From contig NZ_CP108352.1 in assembly GCF_036237275.1 (NCBI RefSeq), positions 7,068,001 through 7,132,000 on the forward strand: a stretch of DNA of 64,000 bases. Reading direction: 5' to 3'. The stretch's first letter is position 1. Each line of letters opens with the position of its first letter. Position numbers and translations under genes: made by a program. The notes beneath the pieces are model-generated. The model did not search any database. It saw nothing but the letters and a program-made list of their open reading frames with translations, and was not told the origin of the DNA. This document shows positions 20,965 through 34,102 of this stretch, piece by piece. The stretch is from Streptomyces sp. NBC_01353 (lineage in GTDB: Bacteria; Actinomycetota; Actinomycetes; Streptomycetales; Streptomycetaceae).

Positions 20965-21828
20965 ATGCAGCACGCAGTGGGGGCTCCGTTGCCACCGCCC
21001 GAACCCACGGGATGGGCGCAGGGCGCCGGGCGACCGCCGTTGGCGCAGGGCGGACACCAGGCGCCGCACCCGCACCCGCACCCCCTCCCCGTTCCCCCCG
21101 GTCCACCGCAGGCGCCCCACCCCGCCGCGCCGCCCACCCCCGGCTGGACGACCGGCGGTGTGCCGCCGCATCCCGCACAGCCGGCCCCGGCGCCGCGCGA
21201 CACCACCGGGCACGTCCAGCTGCCGCCCGTCGCCATACCCGCGCCGCACCCCGCCGAGCCCGGCACCGGCACGGCGACCCTCGCCGTCCTCCTGATCGGC
21301 CCCGCTGGTGCCGGCAAGACGACCGTCGCCCGTCACTGGGCCGCCCGGCGCCGTGTGCCCACCGCGCACATCAGCCTCGACGACGTCCGCGAGTGGGTCT
21401 GCTCCGGCTTCGCCGACCCACAGTCCGGCTGGAACGAGCACTCCGAGGCCCAGTACCGCCTCGCCCGTCGCACCTGCGGCTTCGCCGCCCGTAACTTCCT
21501 CGCCAACGGCATCTCGTGCATCCTCGACGACGCCGTCTTCCCCGACCGTCCCGTCGTCGGCCTCGGCGGCTGGAAGCGGCACGTCGGCCCCGGACTGCTT
21601 CCGGTCGTCCTCCTCCCGGGCCTGGAGATCGTTCTGGAGCGCAACGCCGAGCGCAGCGGCAACCGACGCCTCTCGGACGAGGAGGTCGCCTCCATCCACG
21701 GCCGGATGGCCGGCTGGTACGGCTCCGGCCTGCCGATCATCGACAACTCCAAGTACGACGTCGAGACCACCGCCCGTGTCCTCGACGAGGTCCTGGCCCG
21801 GTCCATAGCGAGCCCGCCCGCCTGGTGA
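20965..21828 (+). CDS. Proline/histidine-rich protein with P-loop kinase domain
   Basis: A 287-residue protein in two parts. Residues 1-100 are disordered, very rich in Pro, His and Ala (for example HPHPHPLPVPPGPPQAPHP). The C-terminal part is a P-loop NTPase with Walker A LIGPAGAGKTTVAR, a DDVREWVCSGF motif and a late RRLSDEEVASIHGRM segment, resembling small-molecule or polynucleotide kinases of the AAA_33/zeta-toxin-like type. The target is unknown. It lies alone between the aro terminator and the M24 peptidase gene. The ATG at 20965 is assumed from the frame. Confidence 0.75.
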   Translation: MQHAVGAPLPPPEPTGWAQGAGRPPLAQGGHQAPHPHPHPLPVPPGPPQAPHPAAPPTPGWTTGGVPPHPAQPAPAPRDTTGHVQLPPVAIPAPHPAEPGTGTATLAVLLIGPAGAGKTTVARHWAARRRVPTAHISLDDVREWVCSGFADPQSGWNEHSEAQYRLARRTCGFAARNFLANGISCILDDAVFPDRPVVGLGGWKRHVGPGLLPVVLLPGLEIVLERNAERSGNRRLSDEEVASIHGRMAGWYGSGLPIIDNSKYDVETTARVLDEVLARSIASPPAW

Positions 21829-21906
21829 CGGCCCGATGCGCCGGCCGATGGCCCGGTCGGCCGCGCTGAGCAGGCCGGAGCGCCCCGCCCCTCGTAGGCT
21901 CGGAAC

Positions 21907-23013
21907 ATGTCAGAGGTGTATGCGGACCGCCGGGTGCGGCTGCGCGACCGGTGCGCGGCGGCCGGCGCCCCGGCGGCCCTGGTCTCCCGCCCCGCCAACG
22001 TCCGCTATCTCGCGGGCGGTTCGCCCCTCGGGGCCGTGCTGCTGATCGGCCCGGACGAGGACGTACTGCTCTGCCCCACCGCGCCCGGCGGCGATCCGGC
22101 CGACGGGCGGCTCGACGAGCTGCTCCGACAGGCCGTGCTGCCCGCGGCCGGCGGTGATCCGGCCGTCGCGGCCGTCGACTTCGCCCGCAAGGCGGGCGCG
22201 GACGCCCTCGCCGTCGAGGAGCATCATCTGACCGTGGCCCGCCACCGGGCCATGGGCTCGGTCGCGCCGCAGCTCCAGCTCTCCGACCTCGGCGGAGCCG
22301 TGGAGCAGCTGAGGATCGTGAAGGACGAGGACGAGATCGCCTGTCTGAGGATCGCGGCCGAGATCGCCGACCAGGCCCTGGGAGAGCTGCTGGAATCCAT
22401 CCTTGTCGGGAGGACCGAGCGGCATCTCGCTCTGGAGCTGGAACGCCGGCTCGTCGACCACGGCGCGGACGGCGCCGCCTTCCCGACCTCCGTGGCCGCC
22501 GGCCCGAACTCCGGCCGCGGCGGCCACCGGCCCTCCGACCGCCGGGTCGAGGAAGGAGATTTCCTCTCGGTCTGCCTTGGCGCCAACTACCGCGGCTACC
22601 GTTGCGAGATCGGCCGCACGTTCGTCATCGGCACGACCCCCGCCGACTGGCAGATCGAGCTGTACGACCTCGTCTTCGCCGCTCAGCGGGCGGGCCGGGA
22701 GTCCCTGGCACCCGGCGCCGAGTACCGCGACGTGGACCGCGCCGCCCGCCAGATCCTGGACGCCGCGGGCCACGGAGAGGCCGTTCCAGCCCTCACCGGG
22801 CACGGTGTCGGTCTGGAAATCGACGAGGACCCGCAGCTCGCACCCTCGGCCATGGGTAAACTGGACGCTTGTGTGCCGGTCACCGTCGAACCGGGGGTCC
22901 ACCTCCCGGGCCGGGGCGGGGTCCGGATCGATGACACGCTCGTCGTGCGCCAGGAGGCGGACGGCGGACCCGAGCTACTCACCATTACGACCAAGGAGCT
23001 GCTCGCGCTGTAG
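21907..23013 (+). CDS. M24-family (Xaa-Pro aminopeptidase-like) protein with altered metal ligands
   Basis: A 368-residue protein with the creatinase-like N-domain and a pita-bread C-domain. Aligning by eye to prolidase/PepP, the five metal ligands Asp-Asp-His-Glu-Glu become Cys223, Glu234, His299, Glu328 and Asp342 (motifs [38 protein letters not shown]). The 11-residue spacing between the first two ligands is kept. The protein may bind a different metal or have lost peptidase activity. It is 49 nt ahead of efp, a pairing common in bacteria. Confidence 0.85.
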   Translation: MSEVYADRRVRLRDRCAAAGAPAALVSRPANVRYLAGGSPLGAVLLIGPDEDVLLCPTAPGGDPADGRLDELLRQAVLPAAGGDPAVAAVDFARKAGADALAVEEHHLTVARHRAMGSVAPQLQLSDLGGAVEQLRIVKDEDEIACLRIAAEIADQALGELLESILVGRTERHLALELERRLVDHGADGAAFPTSVAAGPNSGRGGHRPSDRRVEEGDFLSVCLGANYRGYRCEIGRTFVIGTTPADWQIELYDLVFAAQRAGRESLAPGAEYRDVDRAARQILDAAGHGEAVPALTGHGVGLEIDEDPQLAPSAMGKLDACVPVTVEPGVHLPGRGGVRIDDTLVVRQEADGGPELLTITTKELLAL

Positions 23014-23062
23014 GGCGCGTACGCCTCCCTGGTCCCACGTCAGTCCAGGAGATTCCGCAACC

Positions 23063-23629
23063 GTGGCTTCCACGAACGACCTCAAGAACGGCATGGTGCT
23101 CAAGCTCGACGGGGACCAGCTCTGGTCCGTCGTCGAGTTCCAGCACGTCAAGCCCGGCAAGGGCCCGGCCTTCGTGCGCACCAAGCTCAAGAACGTGCTC
23201 TCCGGCAAGGTGGTCGACAAGACCTTCAACGCCGGTGTGAAGGTCGAGACGGCCACCATCGACCGCCGCGACATGCAGTTCTCGTACATGGACGGCGACT
23301 ACTTCGTCTTCATGGACATGCAGACCTACGACCAGCTGCACGTCGACCGCAAGGCCGTCGGCGACGCCGCCAACTTCCTGATCGAGGGCTTCACCGCCTC
23401 GGTCGCGCAGCACGAGGGCTCGGTGCTCTACGTCGAGCTCCCCGCCGCCGTCGAGCTGACCATCCAGCACACCGACCCGGGCGTCCAGGGCGACCGCTCC
23501 ACCGGCGGCACCAAGCCGGCCACGCTGGAGACCGGCCACGAGATCCAGGTCCCGCTCTTCATCACCACCGGTGAGAAGATCAAGGTCGACACCCGCACGA
23601 GCGACTACCTCGGCCGGGTGAACAGCTAA
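23063..23629 (+). CDS. efp: Translation elongation factor P
   Basis: A 188-residue, three-domain factor that relieves ribosome stalling at polyproline stretches. The N-domain loop [12 protein letters not shown] carries the lysine that is modified in some bacteria, and the C-terminus has the [16 protein letters not shown] and [11 protein letters not shown] motifs. Start GTG 23063. No modification enzyme gene (epmA, earP, ymfI) is adjacent. nusB follows 2 nt later. Confidence 0.96.
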   Translation: MASTNDLKNGMVLKLDGDQLWSVVEFQHVKPGKGPAFVRTKLKNVLSGKVVDKTFNAGVKVETATIDRRDMQFSYMDGDYFVFMDMQTYDQLHVDRKAVGDAANFLIEGFTASVAQHEGSVLYVELPAAVELTIQHTDPGVQGDRSTGGTKPATLETGHEIQVPLFITTGEKIKVDTRTSDYLGRVNS

Positions 23630-23631
23630 CC

Positions 23632-24063
23632 GTGGCTGCCCGCAGCAAGGCCCGTAAGCGCGCCTTCCAGATCCTCTTCGAGGCCGACCAGCGCGGTGCG
23701 TCCGTGCAGCAGGTCCTCGCGGACTGGGTACGGCACGCACGGTCCGACGACCGTCAGCCGCCGGTCAGCGAGTTCACGATGCAGCTGGTCGAGGGGTACG
23801 CGAACCACGCGAACCGGATTGACGAGCTCATCGCCACCTACGCGGTGGACTGGGACCTGGACCGGATGCCGGTCGCCGACCGGAACATCGTGCGCCTCGG
23901 CGCGTACGAGCTGATCTGGGCCGACGAGACGCCGGACGCCGTGGCGATCGACGAGGCGGTGCAGCTCGCCAAGGAGTTCTCCACCGACGAGTCCCCGACG
24001 TTCGTCAACGGCCTCCTGGCCCGCTTCAAGGACCTGAAGCCGCGCCTTCGCCGGGACGCCTGA
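23632..24063 (+). CDS. nusB: Transcription antitermination factor NusB
   Basis: A 143-residue all-helical protein starting ARSKARKRAFQILFEADQRG, with NIVRLGAYEL and the C-terminal EAVQLAKEFSTDESPTFVNGLLARF signature. With NusE (S10) it binds boxA RNA in rRNA antitermination. It is almost contiguous with efp, so co-transcription is likely. A double hairpin follows, shared with convergent bldD. Confidence 0.95.
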   Translation: MAARSKARKRAFQILFEADQRGASVQQVLADWVRHARSDDRQPPVSEFTMQLVEGYANHANRIDELIATYAVDWDLDRMPVADRNIVRLGAYELIWADETPDAVAIDEAVQLAKEFSTDESPTFVNGLLARFKDLKPRLRRDA

Positions 24064-24082
24064 ACCGGCGGTCCCCGGCAGT

Positions 24083-24121
24083 CGAAGGGGCCCGCAGCAC
24101 ATCGTGCTGCGGGCCCCTTCG
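24083..24121 (+). terminator. Hairpin after nusB
   Basis: A near-perfect hairpin, CGAAGGGGCCCGCAGCAC with its complement around a 3-nt loop, 20 nt after the nusB stop. It is the first of two inverted repeats between nusB and convergent bldD. Confidence 0.8.
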
Positions 24122-24185
24122 GCGTGTCTCCAGGCGTTCTCCGGGCCTCCCCGGGCTTCTCCGGCCTCTCCGGACACAGAAGAAA

Positions 24186-24229
24186 CCGCCGGGGCGGAGA
24201 AGGCCCTCAGGCCTTCTCCGCCCCGGCGG
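24186..24229. terminator. Second hairpin between nusB and bldD
   Basis: A perfect long inverted repeat (arm CCGCCGGGGCGGAGAAGGC, 19 bp, 6-nt loop) just past the bldD stop. It is oriented to end bldD transcription and back up the nusB terminator. Confidence 0.75.
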
Positions 24230-24241
24230 CAACGTTTCTGC

Positions 24242-24742
24242 TCAGTTGTCCTCGTGGGCGACGGCGCGGCGCGCGTCCGCGTCCAGGACGCCCCAGCTGA
24301 TCAGCTGCTCGGTCAGCACCGAGGGCGACTGGTCGTAGATGACGGCGAGCGTGCGCAGGTCGTCCTGGCGGATCGACAACACCTTGCCGTTGTAGTCGCC
24401 GCGCTGCGACTGGATCGTCGCCGCGTAGCGCTGCAGGGGGCCGGCCTTCTCCTGCGGGACGTGGGCAAGGCGCTCGAGGTCGAGAACGAGCTTCGGCGGC
24501 GGCTCGGCGGCCCCGCCCGGGGTCGTGCCGGGCAGGAGCTCCTGCACCGGAACGCCGTAGAAGTCCGCAAGCTCGGCGAGCCGCTGCACCGTCACGGCGC
24601 GGTCACCGCGCTCGTACGAGCCGACGACGACGGCCTTCCAGCGGCCCTGGGACTTCTCTTCCACACCGTGGAGGGAAAGGCCCTGCTGGGTGCGGATGGC
24701 ACGGAGCTTGGCCCCGAGCTGCTTTGCGTATTCGCTGGACAT
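24242..24742 (-). CDS. bldD: Developmental master regulator BldD
   Basis: A 166-residue transcription factor. The N-terminal HTH_3 domain (residues 1-70; EYAKQLGAKLRAIRTQQGLSLHGVE) binds DNA, and the C-terminal domain has the cyclic-di-GMP signature RGD at 114-116, then eight residues, then RQDD at 125-128. In Streptomyces, tetrameric c-di-GMP holds a BldD dimer that represses sporulation genes during vegetative growth. Two sequences matching the BldD box lie 57-84 nt upstream of its start, in agreement with the known autoregulation. Confidence 0.97.
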   Translation of the reverse strand: MSSEYAKQLGAKLRAIRTQQGLSLHGVEEKSQGRWKAVVVGSYERGDRAVTVQRLAELADFYGVPVQELLPGTTPGGAAEPPPKLVLDLERLAHVPQEKAGPLQRYAATIQSQRGDYNGKVLSIRQDDLRTLAVIYDQSPSVLTEQLISWGVLDADARRAVAHEDN

Positions 24743-24798
24743 ATAGCTCCCCGGACGCTGGACGCTGTAGACAACGTGCGGCTCCGCCGCCTGGCTGG

Positions 24799-24826
24799 TA
24801 ACTCACTGTGAGGTTACGCAGCGTTA
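24799..24826 (-). promoter_or_regulatory. Two tandem BldD boxes upstream of bldD
   Basis: TAACTCACTGTGA at 24799-24811 and TTACGCAGCGTTA at 24814-24826 both fit the published BldD consensus TNAC-N5-GTNA without mismatch. They are 15 bp apart centre to centre, in the divergent bldD/pyrR region. This fits negative autoregulation of bldD. Influence on pyrR, whose leader begins about 100 bp away, is possible but unproven. Confidence 0.8.
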
Positions 24827-24946
24827 CTCTTTCCCGTCAAGCCGAATGGTCCATACCGCCCCCTCCCGGGGGACGGCGCCCGGAGCGGCGGCAGGGTGGT
24901 GAGCTGGGGAGTCGCCCGCCCCTGGTAGAGTCGGTGGGGCAATTTC

Positions 24947-24988
24947 GACGTCCTTTAAGGTCCGTCCCGTGAGGCGGAGAAGGAGGTC
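24947..24988 (+). promoter_or_regulatory. PyrR-binding hairpin sequestering the pyrR ribosome binding site
   Basis: The sequence at 24965-24976, TCCCGTGAGGCG, matches the PyrR RNA consensus UCCNGNGAGGYU at all but the last base. It forms the loop of a hairpin: upper stem TCCG/CGGA (24961-24964 with 24975-24978), a purine-bearing internal loop, and lower stem TCCTT/AAGGA plus GAC/GTC. The lower 3' strand (24980-24988) is the pyrR Shine-Dalgarno AAGGAGGT. UMP-bound PyrR should therefore stabilise a structure that hides the ribosome site. No terminator hairpin follows, so translational control is inferred. Confidence 0.75.
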
Positions 24989-24996
24989 CGTTTCAT

Positions 24997-25557
24997 ATGG
25001 ACGCACAGCAGCAGACCGATGCCGCACGGCCCGTTCTCGAGGGCCCCGACATCGCGCGGGTACTGACCCGCATCGCCCACGAGATCGTCGAGCGCGCCAA
25101 GGGTGCAGACGACGTGGTTCTCCTCGGCATCCCCACGCGTGGCGTCTTCCTCGCCCGCCGACTGGCCGACAAGCTCGCCGAGATCACCGGACGCACCATC
25201 CCGGTCGGCTCGCTCGACATCACCATGTACCGCGACGACCTGCGGATGAAGCCCGCGCGCGCCATCGGCCGCACCGAGATCCCCGGTGACATCGACGGCC
25301 GCCTGGTCGTCCTCGTCGACGACGTGCTCTTCTCCGGCCGCACGATCCGCGCCGCGCTCGACGCGCTCGGCGACATCGGCCGCCCCCGCGCCGTCCAGCT
25401 CGCGGTTCTCGTCGACCGAGGCCACCGCGAACTCCCGATCCGGGCCGACTACGTCGGCAAGAACCTCCCCACGTCGCTGCGGGAGACGGTCAAGGTCCAG
25501 CTCGCCGAAGAGGACGGTCGCGACACCGTCCTGCTCGGCAGCAAGCCCTCCTCCTAG
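24997..25557 (+). CDS. pyrR: Bifunctional pyr operon regulator / uracil phosphoribosyltransferase PyrR
   Basis: A 186-residue phosphoribosyltransferase-fold protein with the PRPP loop [18 protein letters not shown] and the RDDLRMKP and [20 protein letters not shown] segments typical of PyrR. It senses UMP/UTP and binds the leader of the pyr mRNA. It is the first gene of the pyrimidine operon, and its own leader holds the binding hairpin. The ATG at 24997 follows an AAGGAGGT site. Confidence 0.95.
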   Translation: MDAQQQTDAARPVLEGPDIARVLTRIAHEIVERAKGADDVVLLGIPTRGVFLARRLADKLAEITGRTIPVGSLDITMYRDDLRMKPARAIGRTEIPGDIDGRLVVLVDDVLFSGRTIRAALDALGDIGRPRAVQLAVLVDRGHRELPIRADYVGKNLPTSLRETVKVQLAEEDGRDTVLLGSKPSS

Positions 25558-25640
25558 CCGTACCGGCACCCCGACGGGTCCAGGGCACACCCCTGCGTGC
25601 CCGCACGCCCTCACACCTCGCCACCACGGAGCGAAACCCG

Positions 25641-26621
25641 ATGATGCGTCACCTCATCTCGGCCGCCGACCTCACCCGCGACGACGCCGTCCTCATCCTC
25701 GACACCGCCGAGGAGATGGCCCGGGTGGCCGACCGGCCGATCAAGAAGCTGCCCACCCTGCGCGGCCGAACGATCTGCAACCTGTTCTTCGAGGACTCCA
25801 CCCGTACCCGGATCTCGTTCGAGGCCGCCGAGAAGCGCCTCTCCGCCGACGTGATCAACTTCGCGGCCAAGGGCTCCAGCGTCTCCAAGGGCGAGTCCCT
25901 CAAGGACACCGCCCAGACCCTGGAGGCGATGGGCGTCGACGCCGTCGTCATCCGCCACAGCGCCTCCGGCGCGCCCTACCGGCTCGCCACCTCCGGCTGG
26001 ATCGACGCCCCCGTCATCAACGCCGGCGACGGCACCCACCAGCACCCCACCCAGGCCCTGCTGGACGCCTTCACCATGCGCCGCCGCCTCGTCGGCCGCG
26101 ACGCCGGCCTCGGCCAGGACCTCGCAGGCAAGCGCATCACCCTGGTGGGCGACGTCCTCCACAGCCGGGTCGCCCGCTCGAACGTCGACCTGCTCCACAC
26201 CCTCGGCGCCGAGGTCACCCTGGTGGCCCCGCCCACCCTGGTCCCGGTCGGCGTCGAGACCTGGCCCTGCGCCGTCAGCTACGACCTCGACAGCGTGCTG
26301 CCGAAGTCCGACGCGGTGATGATGCTGCGTGTGCAGCGTGAGCGGATGAACGCGGCCTTCTTCCCGACCGAGCGCGAGTACTCGCGGCGGTACGGGCTCG
26401 ACGGCGAGCGGATGGCGAAGATGCCCGAGCACGCCATCGTCATGCACCCCGGCCCCATGGTCCGCGGCATGGAGATCACCGCCGAGGTCGCCGACTCCGA
26501 CCGCTGCACGGTCGTCGAGCAGGTCGCCAACGGCGTCTCCATCCGCATGGCCGTTCTCTACCTGCTGCTCGGTGGTTCCGAGCCCGCCGCCACTGTCACT
26601 CGTACCGAGGAGAGCAAGTAA
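25641..26621 (+). CDS. pyrB: Aspartate carbamoyltransferase catalytic subunit
   Basis: A 326-residue ATCase, second committed step of UMP synthesis. The carbamoyl phosphate motif [13 protein letters not shown], the aspartate-loop lysine in [38 protein letters not shown] and [12 protein letters not shown] are all present. No regulatory subunit (pyrI) is nearby. The ATG at 25641 is immediately followed by a second ATG, so the start is uncertain by one codon. Confidence 0.96.
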   Translation: MMRHLISAADLTRDDAVLILDTAEEMARVADRPIKKLPTLRGRTICNLFFEDSTRTRISFEAAEKRLSADVINFAAKGSSVSKGESLKDTAQTLEAMGVDAVVIRHSASGAPYRLATSGWIDAPVINAGDGTHQHPTQALLDAFTMRRRLVGRDAGLGQDLAGKRITLVGDVLHSRVARSNVDLLHTLGAEVTLVAPPTLVPVGVETWPCAVSYDLDSVLPKSDAVMMLRVQRERMNAAFFPTEREYSRRYGLDGERMAKMPEHAIVMHPGPMVRGMEITAEVADSDRCTVVEQVANGVSIRMAVLYLLLGGSEPAATVTRTEESK

Positions 26622-26623
26622 TC

Positions 26624-27910
26624 ATGAGCAAGATCCTGATCCGCGGTGCGAAGGTCCTCGGCGGCGAGGCCCAGGACGTCCTGATCGACGGCGAGACCAT
26701 CGCCCAGGTCGGGTCGGACCTGTCGGCCGAGGGCGCGACGGTCGTCGAGGCCGAGGGGCAGATCCTCCTGCCCGGGCTCGTCGACCTCCACACCCACCTG
26801 CGCGAGCCGGGCCGTGAGGACTCCGAGACCGTCCTCACCGGCACCCGCGCCGCCGCCTCCGGCGGCTTCACGGCCGTCTTCGCCATGGCCAACACCTTCC
26901 CGGTCGCCGACACCGCCGGTGTCGTCGAGCAGGTCTACCGGCTCGGCAAGGAGTCCGGCTACTGCGACGTGCAGCCCATCGGCGCCGTCACCGTCGGCCT
27001 GGAGGGCAAGAAGCTCGCCGAGCTCGGCGCCATGCACGACTCCGCCGCCGGCGTCACCGTCTTCTCCGACGACGGCAAGTGCGTCGACGACGCCGTGATC
27101 ATGCGCCGCGCCCTGGAGTACGTGAAGGCCTTCGGCGGAGTCGTCGCCCAGCACGCCCAGGAGCCCCGCCTCACCGAGGGCGCCCAGATGAACGAGGGCA
27201 TCGTCTCCGCCGAGCTCGGTCTCGGCGGCTGGCCGGCCGTCGCCGAGGAGTCGATCATCGCCCGCGACGTCCTCCTCGCCGAGCACGTCGGCTCCCGGGT
27301 CCACATCTGCCACCTCTCCACCGCCGGCTCGGTCGAGATCGTCCGCTGGGCCAAGTCCCGCGGAATCGACGTCACCGCCGAGGTCACCCCGCACCACCTC
27401 CTCCTCACCGACGAGATGGTCCGGAGCTACAACCCGGTCTACAAGGTCAACCCGCCGCTGCGCACCGAGCGTGACGTCATGGCGCTCCGCGAGGCCCTCG
27501 CCGACGGCACCATCGACATCGTCGCCACCGACCACGCCCCGCACCCGCACGAGGACAAGGACTGCGAGTGGGCCGCGGCCGCCATGGGCATGGTCGGCCT
27601 GGAGACCGCGCTCTCCGTCGTCCAGGAGACGATGGTCGAGACCGGACTGCTCGACTGGGCCGGCGTCGCCGACCGCATGTCCGTCAAGCCCGCCCAGATC
27701 GGGCAGGCCACGGGCCACGGACGCCCCGTCTCGGCTGGTGAGCCCGCGAACCTGACGCTGGTCGATCCGGCATACCGTGGACCCGTGGACCCCGCGGGCT
27801 TCGCCTCCCGCAGCCGCAACACCCCCTACGAGGGCCGCGAGCTGCCGGGACGTATCACCCACACCTTCCTGCGGGGCCGTGCAACGGTCGTGGACGGGAA
27901 GCTGGCGTGA
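26624..27910 (+). CDS. pyrC: Dihydroorotase
   Basis: A 428-residue class I amidohydrolase. The zinc motif DLHTHLREPG, the histidine motifs HICHLSTAGS and EVTPHHLLLTD, and the catalytic TDHAPHP are present. It closes carbamoyl aspartate to dihydroorotate. The ATG is two bases after the pyrB stop, and the downstream membrane-protein gene overlaps its stop, so expression is coupled. Confidence 0.95.
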   Translation: MSKILIRGAKVLGGEAQDVLIDGETIAQVGSDLSAEGATVVEAEGQILLPGLVDLHTHLREPGREDSETVLTGTRAAASGGFTAVFAMANTFPVADTAGVVEQVYRLGKESGYCDVQPIGAVTVGLEGKKLAELGAMHDSAAGVTVFSDDGKCVDDAVIMRRALEYVKAFGGVVAQHAQEPRLTEGAQMNEGIVSAELGLGGWPAVAEESIIARDVLLAEHVGSRVHICHLSTAGSVEIVRWAKSRGIDVTAEVTPHHLLLTDEMVRSYNPVYKVNPPLRTERDVMALREALADGTIDIVATDHAPHPHEDKDCEWAAAAMGMVGLETALSVVQETMVETGLLDWAGVADRMSVKPAQIGQATGHGRPVSAGEPANLTLVDPAYRGPVDPAGFASRSRNTPYEGRELPGRITHTFLRGRATVVDGKLA

Positions 27911-28482
27911 CATCACTCATCGAATTCGCAGCCGGGGCTGAGCAGAAGTCGGCCGAGGTGACCGACTGGGCCGGACGGCTCGGCTGGGTCGCCGGGCTCC
28001 TGCTCTTCATCGCCTTCGTCTACTGGCTGATGCGCCAGGGATGGAAGTGGCGCGGCAGCCTCCAGTCGGACCTCCCCGAGCTCCCCAGCGCGCCGGACGC
28101 GCCCGGCGAGGCGAAACTGACCCTCAGCGGGCGCTACCACGGCTCGACGACCGCCGGGCAGTGGCTCGACCGGATCGTCGCCCACGGTCTGGGCACCCGC
28201 AGCCGCGTCGAGCTCACGCTCACCGAGGCCGGGATCGAGGTCGTACGCCCCGGGGCGAACGACTTCTTCATCCCCGCCGCCGCGCTGCGCGAGGCCCGCC
28301 TCGACAAGGGCATCGCCGGCAAGGTCCTCGCCGAGGGCGGGCTGCTGATCGTCACCTGGGCGCACGGCGAGAAGCTCCTCGACTCCGGCTTCCGGTCCGA
28401 CCGCGCGGCCGAGCACGCCGCCTGGGTCGAGGCCATCAACTCCATGAACCACGCAAGCACGACGGAAGGCACCGCACGATGA
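27907..28482 (+). CDS. Membrane-anchored PH-like domain protein inside the pyr operon
   Basis: A 191-residue protein: about 25 polar residues, one membrane helix at about 26-42 ([17 protein letters not shown]), a proline-containing linker, then a compact beta-rich domain ([24 protein letters not shown] onward) ending in [11 protein letters not shown], reminiscent of a pleckstrin-like fold. It overlaps pyrC at the 5' end and carA at the 3' end by 4 nt each, so it must be co-translated with pyrimidine enzymes. It has no known enzymatic motif. A scaffold or membrane tether for the pathway is only a speculation. Confidence 0.82.
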   Translation: MTSLIEFAAGAEQKSAEVTDWAGRLGWVAGLLLFIAFVYWLMRQGWKWRGSLQSDLPELPSAPDAPGEAKLTLSGRYHGSTTAGQWLDRIVAHGLGTRSRVELTLTEAGIEVVRPGANDFFIPAAALREARLDKGIAGKVLAEGGLLIVTWAHGEKLLDSGFRSDRAAEHAAWVEAINSMNHASTTEGTAR

Positions 28483-29628
28483 CGACCTCACACAAGGGGA
28501 GCCCCTCGGAGAGGAAGAAGGTGCTTCCCGCCGTACTCGTCCTGGAGGACGGCCGCATCTTCCGCGGCCGCGCCTACGGGGCCGTGGGGGAGACCTTCGG
28601 CGAGGCCGTGTTCTCCACCGGCATGACCGGCTACCAGGAGACCCTCACCGACCCGTCGTACCACCGCCAGGTCGTCGTGATGACCGCCCCGCACGTCGGC
28701 AACACCGGCGTCAACGACGAGGACCCCGAGTCCTCCCGCATCTGGGTCTCCGGCTACGTCGTCCGCGACCCCGCCCGCGTCTCCTCCAACTGGCGCGCCC
28801 AGCGCTCCCTGGACGAGGAGCTGGCCGCCCAGGGCGTCGTCGGCATCTCCGGCATCGACACCCGCGCCCTCACCCGCCACCTGCGCGAGAGCGGCGCCAT
28901 GCGCGTCGGCATCTTCTCCGGCAACGCGCTGCCCGACGAGGGCACCATGCTCGCCGAGGTCCGCCAGGCCCCCGAGATGAAGGGCGCCGACCTCTCCGCC
29001 GAGGTCGCCACCAAGGAGACGTACGTCGTCCCCGCGATCGGCACCAAGAAGTTCACCGTCGCCGCCGTCGACCTCGGCATCAAGGGCATGACCCCGCACC
29101 GGATGGCCGAGCGCGGCATCGAGGTGCACGTGCTGCCCGCCACCGCCACCGTCGAGGACGTGTACGCGGTCGGCCCGGACGGCGTGTTCTTCTCCAACGG
29201 CCCTGGCGACCCGGCCACCGCCGACCACCCGGTCTCCGTCATGCAGGCGGTCCTGGAGCGCAGGACGCCGCTGTTCGGCATCTGTTTCGGCAACCAGATC
29301 CTCGGCCGCGCGCTCGGCTTCGGCACGTACAAGCTGAAGTACGGCCACCGAGGCATCAACCAGCCGGTGCAGGACCGCACCACCGGCAAGGTCGAGGTCA
29401 CCGCGCACAACCACGGCTTCGCCGTCGACGCGCCCCTCGACAAGGTCTCCGAGACCCCCTACGGGCGTGCCGAGGTCTCGCACGTCTGCCTGAACGACAA
29501 CGTCGTGGAGGGCCTGCAGCTGCTCGACCAGCCGGCCTTCTCCGTCCAGTACCACCCCGAGGCGGCCGCGGGCCCGCACGACGCCGCGTACCTCTTCGAC
29601 CGCTTCGTATCCCTGATGGAGGCCGAGC

Positions 29629-29636
<8 letters not shown>
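28479..29636 (+). CDS. carA: Carbamoyl phosphate synthase small subunit
   Basis: A 385-residue glutamine amidotransferase subunit. The N-terminal CPSase domain ([29 protein letters not shown]) precedes a class I GATase domain with the nucleophile cysteine in [16 protein letters not shown] and the His-Glu pair in [12 protein letters not shown]. It supplies ammonia to CarB. The ATG at 28479 overlaps the previous stop (ATGA). It ends 8 nt inside carB. Confidence 0.96.
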
Positions 29637-32937
<3,301 letters not shown>

Positions 32938-32942
32938 CAACC

Positions 32943-32978
32943 CACGAGGGGGACACCGGAAACGGTGTCCCCCTCGTG
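32943..32978 (+). terminator. GAAA-capped hairpin between carB and pyrD
   Basis: A perfect 16-bp stem (arm starting CACGAGGGGGACACC) closed by a GAAA tetraloop in the 55-nt gap between carB and pyrD, with no T tract. It may attenuate readthrough into pyrD-pyrF or stabilise the upstream mRNA end. Confidence 0.65.
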
Positions 32979-32992
32979 CTGAGGACACCTAC

Positions 32993-34098
<1,106 letters not shown>

Positions 34099-34102
<4 letters not shown>

